Numbered from the stretch's first letter, positions 8,841 through 18,756 are shown. The stretch: DNA of 41,902 bases from Rubrivivax sp. (GCA_021297985.1 JAJTGU010000048.1:1-41902), one strand, 5' to 3'. Made by a program: numbers and translations. The notes: generated by a model not told the origin, from the sequence alone.

Positions 8841-9566
8841 ATGACGACCCCCCTGCTTAGCATCGATGAGAAGCACAACATCGAGTCCGGCGCATGGTTC
8901 AGCTCGCTCTCCCCTGCCCTGCGCGCGGCCATCCTGGCGGTGGCGGGCGTTCGCCGCATCGCCGACGGTGCCCCACTGGCAGCGCGTGGCGCACAAGCCG
9001 AGGAGTGGTGCGGCGTGGCACGAGGCGCGGTGCGCATCGGAACCGTTTCGCTGTCGGGCAAGCAGGTCACGCTGACCTACGCCGAGCCCGGGACCTGGTT
9101 CGGGGACATCGCGCTCTTCGACGGGCTGCCGCGCACGCACGACGCCGACGCGCATGGCGCCACGACGCTCCTGGTCGTTCGCAAGGCCGATTTCCATGTC
9201 CTGCTCGCCGCCCATGCCGAGCTTTACGACGCCTTGTTGCGGCTGAACTGCCGGCGGCTGCGGCTGATGTTCCACCAGCTCGAGGAGCTGAACACACGCC
9301 CGCTTCGCGCCCGCCTGGCACGCCAGCTGCTGTTGCTGGCCAAGGGCTATGGCGTCGCGATGGGAGACGAGATCCGGATCGGCCTGGCACTGGCACAGGA
9401 AGACCTGGCGCAACTGCTCGGCGCCTCGCGCCAGCGCGTGAACCAGGAGCTCAAGCAGTTCGAGCGCGAAGGTGCGCTGCGCGTCGAGCCTGCGCGCCTG
9501 GTGGTGCTGTCGCGCGACCAGCTGCTGGCCGTCGCAGACGGCCCGGACCGGGCGCGCGACGAGTGA
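8841..9566 (+). CDS. Crp/Fnr-family transcriptional regulator
   Basis: 241 residues. The N-terminal half is a cyclic-nucleotide-binding-type beta-barrel (about 20-140) with GTWFGDIALFDGLPRTHDADA, the region corresponding to the phosphate-binding cassette. A long dimerisation helix follows, then a C-terminal winged helix-turn-helix with ALAQEDLAQLLGASRQRVNQ (about 180-200) as the recognition unit. There are no N-terminal cysteines of the FNR iron-sulphur type. A GAAGAG stretch lies upstream of the ATG at a suitable distance. It starts 198 nt from the divergent FimV-like gene, and only 22 nt separate its stop from the phosphotransferase gene, so it may be co-transcribed with the acyl-CoA genes downstream and could control them. 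The ligand is unknown. Confidence 0.88.
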   Translation: MTTPLLSIDEKHNIESGAWFSSLSPALRAAILAVAGVRRIADGAPLAARGAQAEEWCGVARGAVRIGTVSLSGKQVTLTYAEPGTWFGDIALFDGLPRTHDADAHGATTLLVVRKADFHVLLAAHAELYDALLRLNCRRLRLMFHQLEELNTRPLRARLARQLLLLAKGYGVAMGDEIRIGLALAQEDLAQLLGASRQRVNQELKQFEREGALRVEPARLVVLSRDQLLAVADGPDRARDE

Positions 9567-9588
9567 GCGCCCCACACTCGATCTGCGC

Positions 9589-10680
9589 ATGAGCTCCGCC
9601 AACACAACTTTTGTCGGCACCCGATCGATGGCGGCCAGCCACGCCTTCGACATCGCCGCTCTCGAGGTCTGGTTGCTTCGGCACCTGCCTGGGTTTGTCG
9701 GCCCCCTCCGCGTGGAGCAGTTCAAGGGCGGGCAGTCCAATCCGACCTACAAGCTCGTCACGCCTGAGCGCCACTACGTGCTGAGGAGCAAGCCCGGGCC
9801 CGCGGCCAGGCTCCTGCCTTCGGCGCATGCCATCGAACGCGAGTACCGGGTCATGGAGGCGCTCGCCGGGTCAGCCGTGCCAGTGGCCAAGATGCACACC
9901 TTGTGCGAGGACGAGACCGTGATCGGCCGCGCCTTCTATGTGATGGACTTCGTCGACGGCCGCGTGCTCTGGGAGCAAGGCCTGCCCGACCAGACAGTGG
10001 CCGAACGCGGCGCCATCTACGACGAGATGAACCGGGTGATCGCGGCTCTTCATGCCGTGGACCCGGCCGAGGTGGGACTGGCCGAGTTCGGCCGGCCGGG
10101 CAGCTACTTCGAGCGACAGATCGCGCGCTGGAGCAAGCAGTACCTCGCGGCCGCCACCGAGCCGATCCCGGAAATGGATCACCTGATGCGCTGGCTGCCC
10201 GAACGGCTGCCCGCGAGCGCCCGGGATGAGCGCTTTGTTTCCATCGTGCATGGCGACTACCGGCTCGACAACCTGATCTTCGACCCGGTCGCGCCCCAGG
10301 TACGGGCGGTGCTCGACTGGGAGCTGTCCACACTGGGTCACCCGCTGGCGGACTTCAGCTACCACTGCATGAGCTGGCACATCCCGCCGGGCACCTTCCG
10401 CGGCATTGCCGGGCTGGACCATGTGGCACTCGGCATCCCGGACGAGCAGCGCTACGTCGAGCGCTATTGCGCCCGCAGCGGCGGCCGTTTCGAGGCGGAT
10501 GCGGTGATGTCCGACTGGAACTTCTACCTCGCCTACAACATGTTCCGGCTGGCGTCGATCATGCAAGGCATCGCCCGGCGCGTCGTCGATGGCACAGCAT
10601 CCAGCGAGCAGGCCCGCGCATCCGGCGCGGCGGCGCGGCCCTTGGCGCAGATGGCCTGGCGCGCCGCGCAGCAGGCCTGA
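9589..10680 (+). CDS. APH-family phosphotransferase (ACAD10/11 N-terminal type)
   Basis: 363 residues with the aminoglycoside-phosphotransferase/choline-kinase fold. The nucleotide-binding segment [15 protein letters not shown] and the lysine-containing VLRSKPGP opening are typical of the kinase-like domain fused to acyl-CoA dehydrogenase in eukaryotic ACAD10/ACAD11. The catalytic loop HGDYRLDN and the metal-binding [16 protein letters not shown] are intact. In ACAD10/11 this domain phosphorylates 4-hydroxyacyl-CoAs, and the dehydrogenase partner then converts the product toward a 2-enoyl-CoA. Here the two activities are on separate neighbouring genes, with 47 nt between them. Aminoglycoside resistance is unlikely given this context. 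The ATG at 9589 is used; a second ATG 13 codons in (MAASHAF) is an alternative. Confidence 0.87.
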   Translation: MSSANTTFVGTRSMAASHAFDIAALEVWLLRHLPGFVGPLRVEQFKGGQSNPTYKLVTPERHYVLRSKPGPAARLLPSAHAIEREYRVMEALAGSAVPVAKMHTLCEDETVIGRAFYVMDFVDGRVLWEQGLPDQTVAERGAIYDEMNRVIAALHAVDPAEVGLAEFGRPGSYFERQIARWSKQYLAAATEPIPEMDHLMRWLPERLPASARDERFVSIVHGDYRLDNLIFDPVAPQVRAVLDWELSTLGHPLADFSYHCMSWHIPPGTFRGIAGLDHVALGIPDEQRYVERYCARSGGRFEADAVMSDWNFYLAYNMFRLASIMQGIARRVVDGTASSEQARASGAAARPLAQMAWRAAQQA

Positions 10681-10727
10681 AGCGGTCGACCCTTCTCCAT
10701 CGCACCACAACCCAACGGACCCCTTTC

Positions 10728-11972
<1,245 letters not shown>

Positions 11973-12002
11973 GCACCCCCGGGCCGGCGAAGCGCAGGGC
12001 CC

Positions 12003-12629
12003 TCAGCCGCAAAGCTCCAGAGGCGGCATGCGGATGCTGCCGTCGGGCTCCCAGGTCACCTGGGTCAGCCCCGGCTCCAGCGCCTCCAGCCGCCGCGCTT
12101 CAAGGGTCTGCGGGCTGACCCGGTCATGCTCCACTGCCCAGGCCAGGGCCTGGTCGCGTTCGCGTCGCCGCGCCAGGCCCTCCAGCAAGGCACCGGACAC
12201 GCCCCTTTGCAGCGCGTCGTCGTCCCAGGGCTTGCTGAGGTAGCGCACCACACCGAGCTCGTTCATGGCCCGCTGGGCGAGCGCGAAGTCGGCTTGCCCG
12301 CTCAGGATCATGCGCACGCACTCCGGCTGCAGTTCGGCGCAGCGGCGCAGCAGGCTCATGCCGTCCAGTCCGGGCATGCCGATGTCGCTGAGCACCGCAT
12401 CGAAGCGCGTTCGGGCCAGGAGCTGCAGCGCCTGGACGGGCTCTTGGCAGGCGCACACCACGAGACCCGGACCGAAGGCCCGGCGCAAGCTGCGTTGCAG
12501 GGCGCGCAGAACCTGCGGTTCGTCGTCCACGAGCATCAGCCGCGTGCCGTCGATACCGGTGCCCGGCCGGTCGCCTGTGGCCAGGCCCAAGGGGTCAGGC
12601 GCAGACCTCACGGAGCTGCCTGCGTTCAC
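12003..12629 (-). CDS. Response regulator receiver protein (REC plus unannotated C-terminal tail)
   Basis: 208 residues from a GTG at 12629 that overlaps the HDOD gene stop as GTGA, the same coupling seen throughout this operon. After a 30-residue linker, the receiver domain runs from RLMLVDDEP to about residue 148. D82 (VLSDIGMPGLDG) is the phosphoacceptor and K133 lies in the YLSKPWDD motif that all three receivers of the operon share. The C-terminal 60 residues are not a known DNA-binding or enzymatic domain, although they may pack as a small output module. It is the last gene of the five-gene unit. Its likely partner is the histidine kinase at 15132-17288 (inference). The frame is open farther upstream inside the HDOD gene, but no start there is better placed. 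Confidence 0.85.
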   Translation of the reverse strand: MNAGSSVRSAPDPLGLATGDRPGTGIDGTRLMLVDDEPQVLRALQRSLRRAFGPGLVVCACQEPVQALQLLARTRFDAVLSDIGMPGLDGMSLLRRCAELQPECVRMILSGQADFALAQRAMNELGVVRYLSKPWDDDALQRGVSGALLEGLARRRERDQALAWAVEHDRVSPQTLEARRLEALEPGLTQVTWEPDGSIRMPPLELCG

Positions 12630-13522
12630 GCGTATTCCAGGCTGGCCAGGGCGGCCCGCGTTCGTTCGCATACACGGTCCAGCAGCGCATGGTCCAGGTT
12701 GAGCGCCTGCCACACCTCGGGTTGCAAGGGCGCCTGCGTCACCGGGGCCGACTCACCCGCTGTGTGTTCCATGGTTTCGACCAGGGCCTCGGCGACATGC
12801 ACGAGCCTCTCGAGTTCAGTCCCTCCTTCGGCCTCGCTCCTCGGCTGGCGGTGATGGCTGATGGCGGCGGCAATGCCAGAGGGAAAGCGCCAGAGGTGCG
12901 CCACCTGGGCACCGATGTCTTCATGACTGACCCCGAGCACCCGCCTTTCGGCGCTGCACAGGTCCAGCTTCTCGACGTCCTGCAAGGACTGCACCAAAGG
13001 CAGTTGTTCCGGCGCGAAGGCGGCCAGAAGCCAGGCGCCGACGTCGTGCAGCAGGCCGGCCACGAAGGCTTCTTCGGCGTCCAGGCCGCGTTCACGGGCG
13101 AGTTCGCGGGCGCCGCAGCCGGTGGCCAGTGCGTGGTGCCAGCGTCGGTCCTGCTCATGCAGGGACCCCGGGAGCCGACCCATCATCTGCTTGATCGACA
13201 CCGCCGCCAACACGGCCGCCACCGCACGCAAGCCCAGCAGCCGCACCGCATCGCCCAGCGAGCCGACGCGAGAGGGGCTGGCATAGAAGCCCGAGTTCGC
13301 CAGCTGCACCACCCGCAGGGCGAGCGCAGGTTCGCGTTCGATGGCGCGCACGCAGTGCTGTGCGGGAAGCTCGTCGTGGGACAGCACGCGCATCGCTTCA
13401 GCCAGCGCGGTGGGCAGAGGCGGCAGTTCCAGAATGCGCCTGGCCAGGCTGGCCGGGTCGAAGGACGAGAGGTGCAAAGGGCGCGCCGTGTCCAGCGGCG
13501 CGGCAAAGGTGTTCGGGCTCAT
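12626..13522 (-). CDS. HDOD-domain signalling protein
   Basis: 298 residues. The HDOD domain covers about residues 20-225. It is recognisable from LARRILELPPLPTALAEAMRVLSHD, the REPALALRVVQLANSGFY pattern, GDAVRLLGLRAVAAVLAAVS, and the HD-like HDVGAWLLAAFAPEQLP and SHEDIGAQVAHLWRFP segments. HDOD proteins are usually non-enzymatic helical scaffolds found with c-di-GMP, chemotaxis and two-component proteins, and some bind partner regulators. The start at 13522 overlaps the upstream EAL gene stop (ATGA), and the stop overlaps the next gene (GTGA). The open frame extends further upstream but that part is antisense-like and Arg-rich. Its placement between an EAL protein and a stand-alone receiver suggests a structural or output role in this relay. 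Confidence 0.88.
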   Translation of the reverse strand: MSPNTFAAPLDTARPLHLSSFDPASLARRILELPPLPTALAEAMRVLSHDELPAQHCVRAIEREPALALRVVQLANSGFYASPSRVGSLGDAVRLLGLRAVAAVLAAVSIKQMMGRLPGSLHEQDRRWHHALATGCGARELARERGLDAEEAFVAGLLHDVGAWLLAAFAPEQLPLVQSLQDVEKLDLCSAERRVLGVSHEDIGAQVAHLWRFPSGIAAAISHHRQPRSEAEGGTELERLVHVAEALVETMEHTAGESAPVTQAPLQPEVWQALNLDHALLDRVCERTRAALASLEYA

Positions 13523-15135
13523 CAGGCGATCAGTCCATCCAGGGGTAGAACGGCCAGCAACTGGCCGCTGGCGCTTCCGGGCAGGGCCATGCGGGCCAAC
13601 CACATGCGCACCGGGCGTCCGCCCAGGCTGGCCTTGCGTTCGGTCAGCGTCTGCCCGTCTGGACGCAGCAGCAGGCTGGCCAGTTCGGGGGCGGGCGAAT
13701 CGCCCAGGTCTGCGGCCCATTGGGGCCAGTCGGCCAGGGCGCGGGCGTTCACGTAGGCCAGCCGGGCTTCGCTGTCGAAGCCGAACACCGCCAGCGGCAG
13801 GCCGCCCAGAAGGTCGTGCGCGGCGCCAGCGGCGTCCTGCAGCGTCAGCGCGCGCTGGTGTTCCTGGGCCACGAGGCGTTCCAGCCGCTGGTTGGCCAGG
13901 GCCAGCTCGGCATTGGCGGCCGCGTTCTCGCGCAGAAGCCGCTGGTTGTCATCGTCCAGTTCGCGCTGCCGGAAGGCCAGGGCCACGTGCTCGCGCAGAC
14001 GCTCGTCGTCCCAGGGTTTGGTCAGGAACTTGTAGACCGCGCCTTCGTTGACGGCGTCGATGATCGACTGCAGGTCGGTATAGCCCGAGAGCGTCATGCG
14101 CACCGTGTGCGGGCAGATCTCCTTGGCCTGCCGCAGGAAGTCCACGCCGCTCATCGCCGGCATGCGCTGGTCGGAGACGATCACGTCCACTGCGTGCTCG
14201 CGCAGCATGGCCAGGCCCTCGCTGCCCGAACCGGCCGTGAACACGCGATAGCCGTCGCGTCGGAACAGGCGCTTCAGCGCGGCCAGGATGTGAGGCTCGT
14301 CGTCCACCAACAGCAAGGTACGGGGGCGCCGGCCGCTCAAGGTCTGTTCCTTGAGCAGGCTGGGGTTCGCGGCCAGGAGCGCGGTCATCGCTTCCGTGTC
14401 CAGGGCCGGGCTGAAGATGTGGCCCTGGAGCCGGTCGCAGCCTTGGGTGACCAGGGCCTGCAGCTGTGCCTCGGTTTCCACGCCTTCAGCCAACACGAGC
14501 CGGTGCAGGCCATGCGAGAGGTGGATGATGGCCCGTGTCACCGACGCACTGGCGCCGATGTCGTCGACGAAGGCGCGGTCGATCTTGACCACATCGACGG
14601 GCAGATCGCGCAAGCGCGCCAGGCTGCTGTGGCCGGTGCCGAAGTCGTCGAGCGAGATCTCGACGCCCGCCATCTGCAGGCGGCGGAGAGTGCTTGCGGC
14701 GGCACCCGGATCATTGAGCAGGCCAGACTCGGTGATCTCGATGCCCAGTGCCTGGGGGGGCAGACCGGCCTCGGACAAGGCGGCCAGCACTTCGGTCGCG
14801 AAGTCGCTTGCTGCCAGTTGCACCGGCGAGACGTTGACGCCCACTCGCAGCTGCCTTGCGGCCGACAGCCCGGCGCGACGCCAGGCAACCGCCTGGGCGC
14901 AGGCCTGCGTCAGCAGCCAGCGGCCGACCGGCACGATCTGGCCGCTGGATTCCAGCACGGGCACGAAGATCGCCGGCGCCACCTTGCCCAGCGCAGGGTG
15001 GTGCCAGCGCAGCAGAACCTCCACGCCGCAGAGTTCGCCGTTTTTCAGGTCCATCTGCGGCTGCCAGGCCAGGCTGAACTCGTCGCGTTCGAGCGCATCG
15101 GCCAGCGCCGCGCTCAGGGCCTCGGCGGCGTTCAT
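13522..15135 (-). CDS. EAL-REC-PAS c-di-GMP phosphodiesterase/response regulator
   Basis: 537 residues. Domain order is EAL (about 1-255), receiver (272-390), coiled coil (390-435), then a PAS-like domain (440-535). In the EAL domain most catalytic residues are present: E39 in an EVL variant of the EAL motif, N101 (GVNVSP), E133 (IEITES), D163-D164 (DDFGTGHSS), K184 (VVKIDRAFV), E217 (LAEGVET) and Q237 (LQGHIF). Hydrolysis of c-di-GMP to pGpG is therefore plausible. The receiver has D322 (SDQRMP) and K373 in FLTKPWDDE. An N-terminal EAL followed by REC is the reverse of the common REC-EAL order. A strong AAGGAGA ribosome binding site lies 6 nt before the ATG, and the start overlaps the kinase stop (ATGA). 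It is likely phosphorylated by the adjacent kinase. Confidence 0.9.
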   Translation of the reverse strand: MNAAEALSAALADALERDEFSLAWQPQMDLKNGELCGVEVLLRWHHPALGKVAPAIFVPVLESSGQIVPVGRWLLTQACAQAVAWRRAGLSAARQLRVGVNVSPVQLAASDFATEVLAALSEAGLPPQALGIEITESGLLNDPGAAASTLRRLQMAGVEISLDDFGTGHSSLARLRDLPVDVVKIDRAFVDDIGASASVTRAIIHLSHGLHRLVLAEGVETEAQLQALVTQGCDRLQGHIFSPALDTEAMTALLAANPSLLKEQTLSGRRPRTLLLVDDEPHILAALKRLFRRDGYRVFTAGSGSEGLAMLREHAVDVIVSDQRMPAMSGVDFLRQAKEICPHTVRMTLSGYTDLQSIIDAVNEGAVYKFLTKPWDDERLREHVALAFRQRELDDDNQRLLRENAAANAELALANQRLERLVAQEHQRALTLQDAAGAAHDLLGGLPLAVFGFDSEARLAYVNARALADWPQWAADLGDSPAPELASLLLRPDGQTLTERKASLGGRPVRMWLARMALPGSASGQLLAVLPLDGLIA

Positions 15136-17288
15136 GGCCGGTCTCCTTGTGCCGGGGCGTCTCGCCATTGCGTGGGCGGGCCTTCGGGCGGAGCGCTGTC
15201 GGGCCCGCCAATCGGGACCCAGACCCGGAACGACGAACCCACCCCGGGCCGGCTGCGCACATGGATGGCGCCACCATGCTTCTGCACGTTCGAGAAGCTG
15301 AGGCTCAGGCCCAGACCCGTGCCCTTGCCCACGTCCTTGGTGGTGTAGAAGGGCTCGAAGATGCGGCGCATGACCTCGGGTGTCATGCCGCAGCCGGTGT
15401 CGTCCACCTGTGCCCAGGCCCATGGGCCCTGCTGGCCCGACGACAGGCTGATGCGCCCCTGTGCCGTGATCGCATGCGCGGCGTTCACGATCAGGTTCAT
15501 GAACACCTGGTTCAGTTGCCCGGCCAGGCAGCGAACCGGCGGCAGCGGCTGGAGTTGCCGGGTGATCTCGGCCTTGTACTTCACCTCGTGTCGCACCACG
15601 TTCAGCGTCGATTCGAGCCCGGCGTTCAGATCGGCGTCCTGCCAGTCGGCCTGGTCCACGCGCGAGAAGTCCTTCAGATCCTGCACGATCTTCTTCACGC
15701 GACCCAGGCCGTCGGCGCATTCGTCCAGCAGCTGCGGCACGTCTTCGCTCAGGTAGTCGAGGTCGACGCGGGCACGCAGCTCGGCCAGCGCGGCGGCGGC
15801 CTGCGCGTCCTGCGGCCGGTTGGCGCCGGCCTCGAACGCACTGGCCAGCGCCATCAGTTCCCCGGCGTACTGGCGCAGCGAATTGAGGTTGCTGCTGACG
15901 AAGCCCACCGGGTTGTTGATCTCGTGTGCGACGCCCGCAGCCAGCTGGCCGATGCTGGCCATCTTGTCTTGCTGCAGCAGCTGGTTCTGCGCCTCTTCCA
16001 GTTGCCGGTTGGTGGCGTGCAACTCTTCGAAGCGCCGCTGCAATTCCTGCTGGGCGTGGCGGATCTCGGTGCGGTCCTGCATCATCCACCAGGCCCCGTC
16101 CAGCTGTTCCTCGCTGTCGGCGGCATGGGCGTCGATCTGCACCCAGATGCGTTGCCCATCGGTCCGGGTCAGCCACAGCTCGCGCTGAAGCGGCTCGCCG
16201 GCGGCCAGCGCGGCCACCTCGGTGGTCAGCGTGGCCGCTGCGTCCTGGCCCTGCAGCAGTGGCTGCCCCTCCAGTTCGGCCTCGGGCTGGCCGAACATCT
16301 CGGCCAGGGCGGCATTCACGCGCTTGAAGCGACCACCCTCGGTGTAGGCCACGCCGATCGGGGCGTTGCGCACGAAGTGCTCCAGCGCACGCGCCGTGCT
16401 GGCCAGCTGCGCGCTGCGCACCTGCACCAGTTCTTCGAGCGTGTTGCGGTGCTTCAGCAGTTCCTGCTGGGCGCGGCGGCGTTCCGAGACGTCCTGGATG
16501 GTCTGTACCGCGCCGGTGATCTTGCCGTCGTTGTCGTGCAGCGGCGCGGCCGTGATGTAGAGCCAGGCGCCGCCGCTGCCGAAGCCGCCGAAATAGGCCT
16601 CCAGCTCGATGCCGCCGCCGGCATTGCTGCGCGGCTGCCCGTCCACCGGGTTGTCCTGGCACGGCGGATGCACGCCGTCGACGATCATGTCCGCCGGCAA
16701 CGCCCGCGCCTTCGGGAAAAAGGCGCGCCAGGCCTCGGTGGTGCCGATCAACTGGTGGCGCGACAGGCCGGTGAGCCGCTCGCAAGCGCTGTTCCAGTGG
16801 GTGACGCGGTGATTGCTGTCGATCACCATCGACGCGATCGGCGCGCCGTCGATGATCTGGCGCAGCAGGTTGCTCAGGCCGAACAGACTGTTCTGAACAT
16901 ACTGGATGTCGCTCTGGTCCAGGCAGGTCAGAAGCACGGCAGGCTCGCCACCCAGTTCCAAGGGTTGGGTATGCAGCTCCACCGGTCGCTCGCTGCCATC
17001 GACGTGCTTCACGTGCGCGTCCATGGCCGGCGGTGCGGTGAACAACTGCAGGCACTGTCGCGAGGCCTCGGCCAACACGCTGCGCTGCGACTCGGTCAGC
17101 AGTTCCTCGAACCTGAGTTGCAGCAAGGCCTGTGCGGAGTGGCCGCTGAGTCTGGCCAGCGCAGCGTTGGCGCCAAGCAGCAAGCCGCCGCGGTGGACAG
17201 CCGCCGGCAAGGGCATCGCTGCGAGCAGCGCGGCCGCTTCGGCACTGGCCGCAAGCAGGTCGCGGGCAGGGCTGGAAAGATCGCTCAA
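15132..17288 (-). CDS. Soluble PAS-domain sensor histidine kinase
   Basis: 718 residues. No signal peptide or membrane segment is present, so the kinase is cytosolic. Three PAS-like regions are visible, at about 20-130, 145-272 (ending TIQDVSERRRAQQELL) and 300-412, followed by a coiled coil (412-440), a dimerisation/phosphotransfer domain with H455 in GQLAAGVAHEINNPVGFV, and an HATPase domain with N-box NQVFMNLIVNAAHAI, G1 DDTGCGM and G2 FEPFYTTKDVGKGTGLGLS. There is no attached receiver, so phosphate must pass to separate proteins; three receivers are encoded in the same operon. The start is TTG, overlapping the upstream stop as TTGA, with AAGGGAGA 5 nt before it. No haem or flavin ligand residue can be assigned with confidence. 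Confidence 0.92.
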   Translation of the reverse strand: MSDLSSPARDLLAASAEAAALLAAMPLPAAVHRGGLLLGANAALARLSGHSAQALLQLRFEELLTESQRSVLAEASRQCLQLFTAPPAMDAHVKHVDGSERPVELHTQPLELGGEPAVLLTCLDQSDIQYVQNSLFGLSNLLRQIIDGAPIASMVIDSNHRVTHWNSACERLTGLSRHQLIGTTEAWRAFFPKARALPADMIVDGVHPPCQDNPVDGQPRSNAGGGIELEAYFGGFGSGGAWLYITAAPLHDNDGKITGAVQTIQDVSERRRAQQELLKHRNTLEELVQVRSAQLASTARALEHFVRNAPIGVAYTEGGRFKRVNAALAEMFGQPEAELEGQPLLQGQDAAATLTTEVAALAAGEPLQRELWLTRTDGQRIWVQIDAHAADSEEQLDGAWWMMQDRTEIRHAQQELQRRFEELHATNRQLEEAQNQLLQQDKMASIGQLAAGVAHEINNPVGFVSSNLNSLRQYAGELMALASAFEAGANRPQDAQAAAALAELRARVDLDYLSEDVPQLLDECADGLGRVKKIVQDLKDFSRVDQADWQDADLNAGLESTLNVVRHEVKYKAEITRQLQPLPPVRCLAGQLNQVFMNLIVNAAHAITAQGRISLSSGQQGPWAWAQVDDTGCGMTPEVMRRIFEPFYTTKDVGKGTGLGLSLSFSNVQKHGGAIHVRSRPGVGSSFRVWVPIGGPDSAPPEGPPTQWRDAPAQGDRP
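15142..15148 (-). promoter_or_regulatory. Strong ribosome binding site for the EAL-REC-PAS gene
   Basis: AAGGAGA on the minus strand, 6 nt before the ATG at 15135 and inside the 3' end of the kinase gene. It fixes the start and suggests the phosphodiesterase is well translated relative to the neighbours whose Shine-Dalgarno sequences are weak. Confidence 0.7.
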
Positions 17289-18667
17289 TCGGGTCTCCCT
17301 TCGGTCGGGGTCGCGGCGCGCACATGCAGCGACAGCCGGAGGTTTTGGCGTTGCGCGAAGGCCGTCACCTGTCGCACCAGGCGATCATCGAAGACATGTC
17401 CGGCGGCCAGCAGGACGGCACCTTGCGGGCTCAGCAGGTCGCGCGCCAGCACCATGCCTGGCCGGAGATCGCGCGCTTCGATCAGCTTGTCCTGGTCCTG
17501 CGCGGCATCGGCCGCTTCGAGCACGGCCATCAACGCGTCGACCACGCGCGCGTCGTAACGGGTGCCGCGGCCGCCGCGCAGGATCTGCCGGGCCCGCTGT
17601 GGCGGGTGGGAGGTTTCGGCCTGCGTGCCGTGCATCAGCCCGTCAAGGTCGCTGCAGGCGGCGACGATGCGGGCGCCGAGCACGATGTCCTCGCCCTGCA
17701 GCCCGTCTGGAAAGCCCTGACCGTCAGGACGTTCGTGGTGCTGGCGCACGATCCGCGCCGCGGCCTGCAGCCGTGTCAGCGGCATCAAGACGGTCTCGCC
17801 GTCGAGCGGGTGTTGCCGGTAGCGCGCCATCTCGTCGACCGAGTAGGCCGACACCGGCCTGGACAGCATGCGATCGGGGAAGGCCAGCTTGCCGACGTCA
17901 TGCAGCAGAGCACCCAGATAGACATCGCGGGCATCGTGCGAGCGCATGCCCAGCCGTTCAGCAGTGTCGCGGGCCAGGGCGGCGACGCGTCGGGCGTGCC
18001 CCTGGGACCGCGTCGAAGCATCGCCGGGCGACTCGCGAAGCTCCAGCAGGCTGGTGAAGACGTTCACGGCCAGCATGAAGCTCCGGTCCAGGTCTTCGTA
18101 GGATGTCTCCAGCATGCCGTTGAGCTGCTGTAGCTCGGCCGTTCGCGCGGCCACGCGCTGCTCGAGTGACTGGTTGGCGTCGCGCAGGGCCGCGTTCTGC
18201 TGCTCCGTCAGCAACTGCAGGGCGTGGTTCTGGCGCTCGAGTGCCTGCCGGTCCAGGGCGTCGCGCACCACCAGCACCAGGTCCTGGTCGTCCCAAGGCT
18301 TGGCGATGTAGCGGTGGATTTCGCCGCGGTTGATCGCCGCGACCGTGGCGTTGATGTCGGCGTAGCCGGTCAGCAGCACACGCATGGTGTGAGGGTGCGC
18401 CTTGCGCACGCGTTCCAGCAACTGTGCGCCGTCCATTTCAGGCATGCGCATGTCGCTGATGACGAGGTCCACCGGTTGCTCCTGCAGCAACTCCAGCGCC
18501 GCGGCGCCGCTCGTGGCCTGCAGGGTCTTCCAGCCCTGGGGGCGGAACAGCCTGCGCAGTGCGCTCAGCACCGAAGGCTCGTCGTCCACAGTCAGAAGCA
18601 CGGGCTGCGCTTCGGGCGACCGGAGCGCGGGTTCGGCCGCATTCGGCGTCAGTGCAAGGGTTTCCAC
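17285..18667 (-). CDS. REC-HD-GYP response regulator (RpfG-type, divergent)
   Basis: 460 residues. Receiver domain about 20-140 with D72 (SDMRMPEMDG) and K123 (YIAKPWDDQ), a coiled coil about 140-190, and an HD-GYP domain about 195-385. HD-GYP landmarks are H224, the catalytic H256-D257 with K260 (LLHDVGKLAFPD) and HHERPDGQGFP (310-320), where the GYP motif reads GFP. The usual ADVYDAL motif is altered to CSDLDGL, and the following R-x-Y segment is missing, so full c-di-GMP phosphodiesterase activity is uncertain. About 75 C-terminal residues (390-460) are extra. The start is GTG with no clear Shine-Dalgarno. It is the first gene of the five-gene operon. A divergent HD-GYP beside an EAL recalls HnoD, a non-catalytic regulator of HnoB in Shewanella (analogy only). 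Confidence 0.9.
   Translation of the reverse strand: METLALTPNAAEPALRSPEAQPVLLTVDDEPSVLSALRRLFRPQGWKTLQATSGAAALELLQEQPVDLVISDMRMPEMDGAQLLERVRKAHPHTMRVLLTGYADINATVAAINRGEIHRYIAKPWDDQDLVLVVRDALDRQALERQNHALQLLTEQQNAALRDANQSLEQRVAARTAELQQLNGMLETSYEDLDRSFMLAVNVFTSLLELRESPGDASTRSQGHARRVAALARDTAERLGMRSHDARDVYLGALLHDVGKLAFPDRMLSRPVSAYSVDEMARYRQHPLDGETVLMPLTRLQAAARIVRQHHERPDGQGFPDGLQGEDIVLGARIVAACSDLDGLMHGTQAETSHPPQRARQILRGGRGTRYDARVVDALMAVLEAADAAQDQDKLIEARDLRPGMVLARDLLSPQGAVLLAAGHVFDDRLVRQVTAFAQRQNLRLSLHVRAATPTEGRPD
17294..17301 (-). promoter_or_regulatory. Ribosome binding site deciding the TTG start of the kinase
   Basis: AAGGGAGA on the minus strand lies 5 nt before TTG at 17288. No in-frame ATG exists before residue 25, which is already inside the first PAS domain, so this Shine-Dalgarno supports the rare TTG start. 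Confidence 0.65.
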
Positions 18668-18756
18668 GGTGCGTGAGGACTCGTTCAGAGCCCCTTAACC
18701 AGGGACTGTGGAGTCCAGATCGGCAGCGCCGGGCAGAACTTGAGGGTCAGAAACAA

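Noticed and set aside
9589-10680. Aminoglycoside resistance gene, from the APH fold
   Set aside because: The sequence follows the ACAD10/11 N-terminal kinase pattern and is paired with an ACAD10/11-type dehydrogenase, so acyl-CoA metabolism is the better reading.
13522-17325. A continuous open minus-strand frame of 1267 codons spanning the EAL gene and all of the kinase gene
   Set aside because: Only its last 537 codons are protein-like (EAL-REC-PAS). The first part is an Arg/Ala/Gly-rich out-of-frame shadow of the kinase, whose own frame carries clear PAS, H-box and HATPase motifs.
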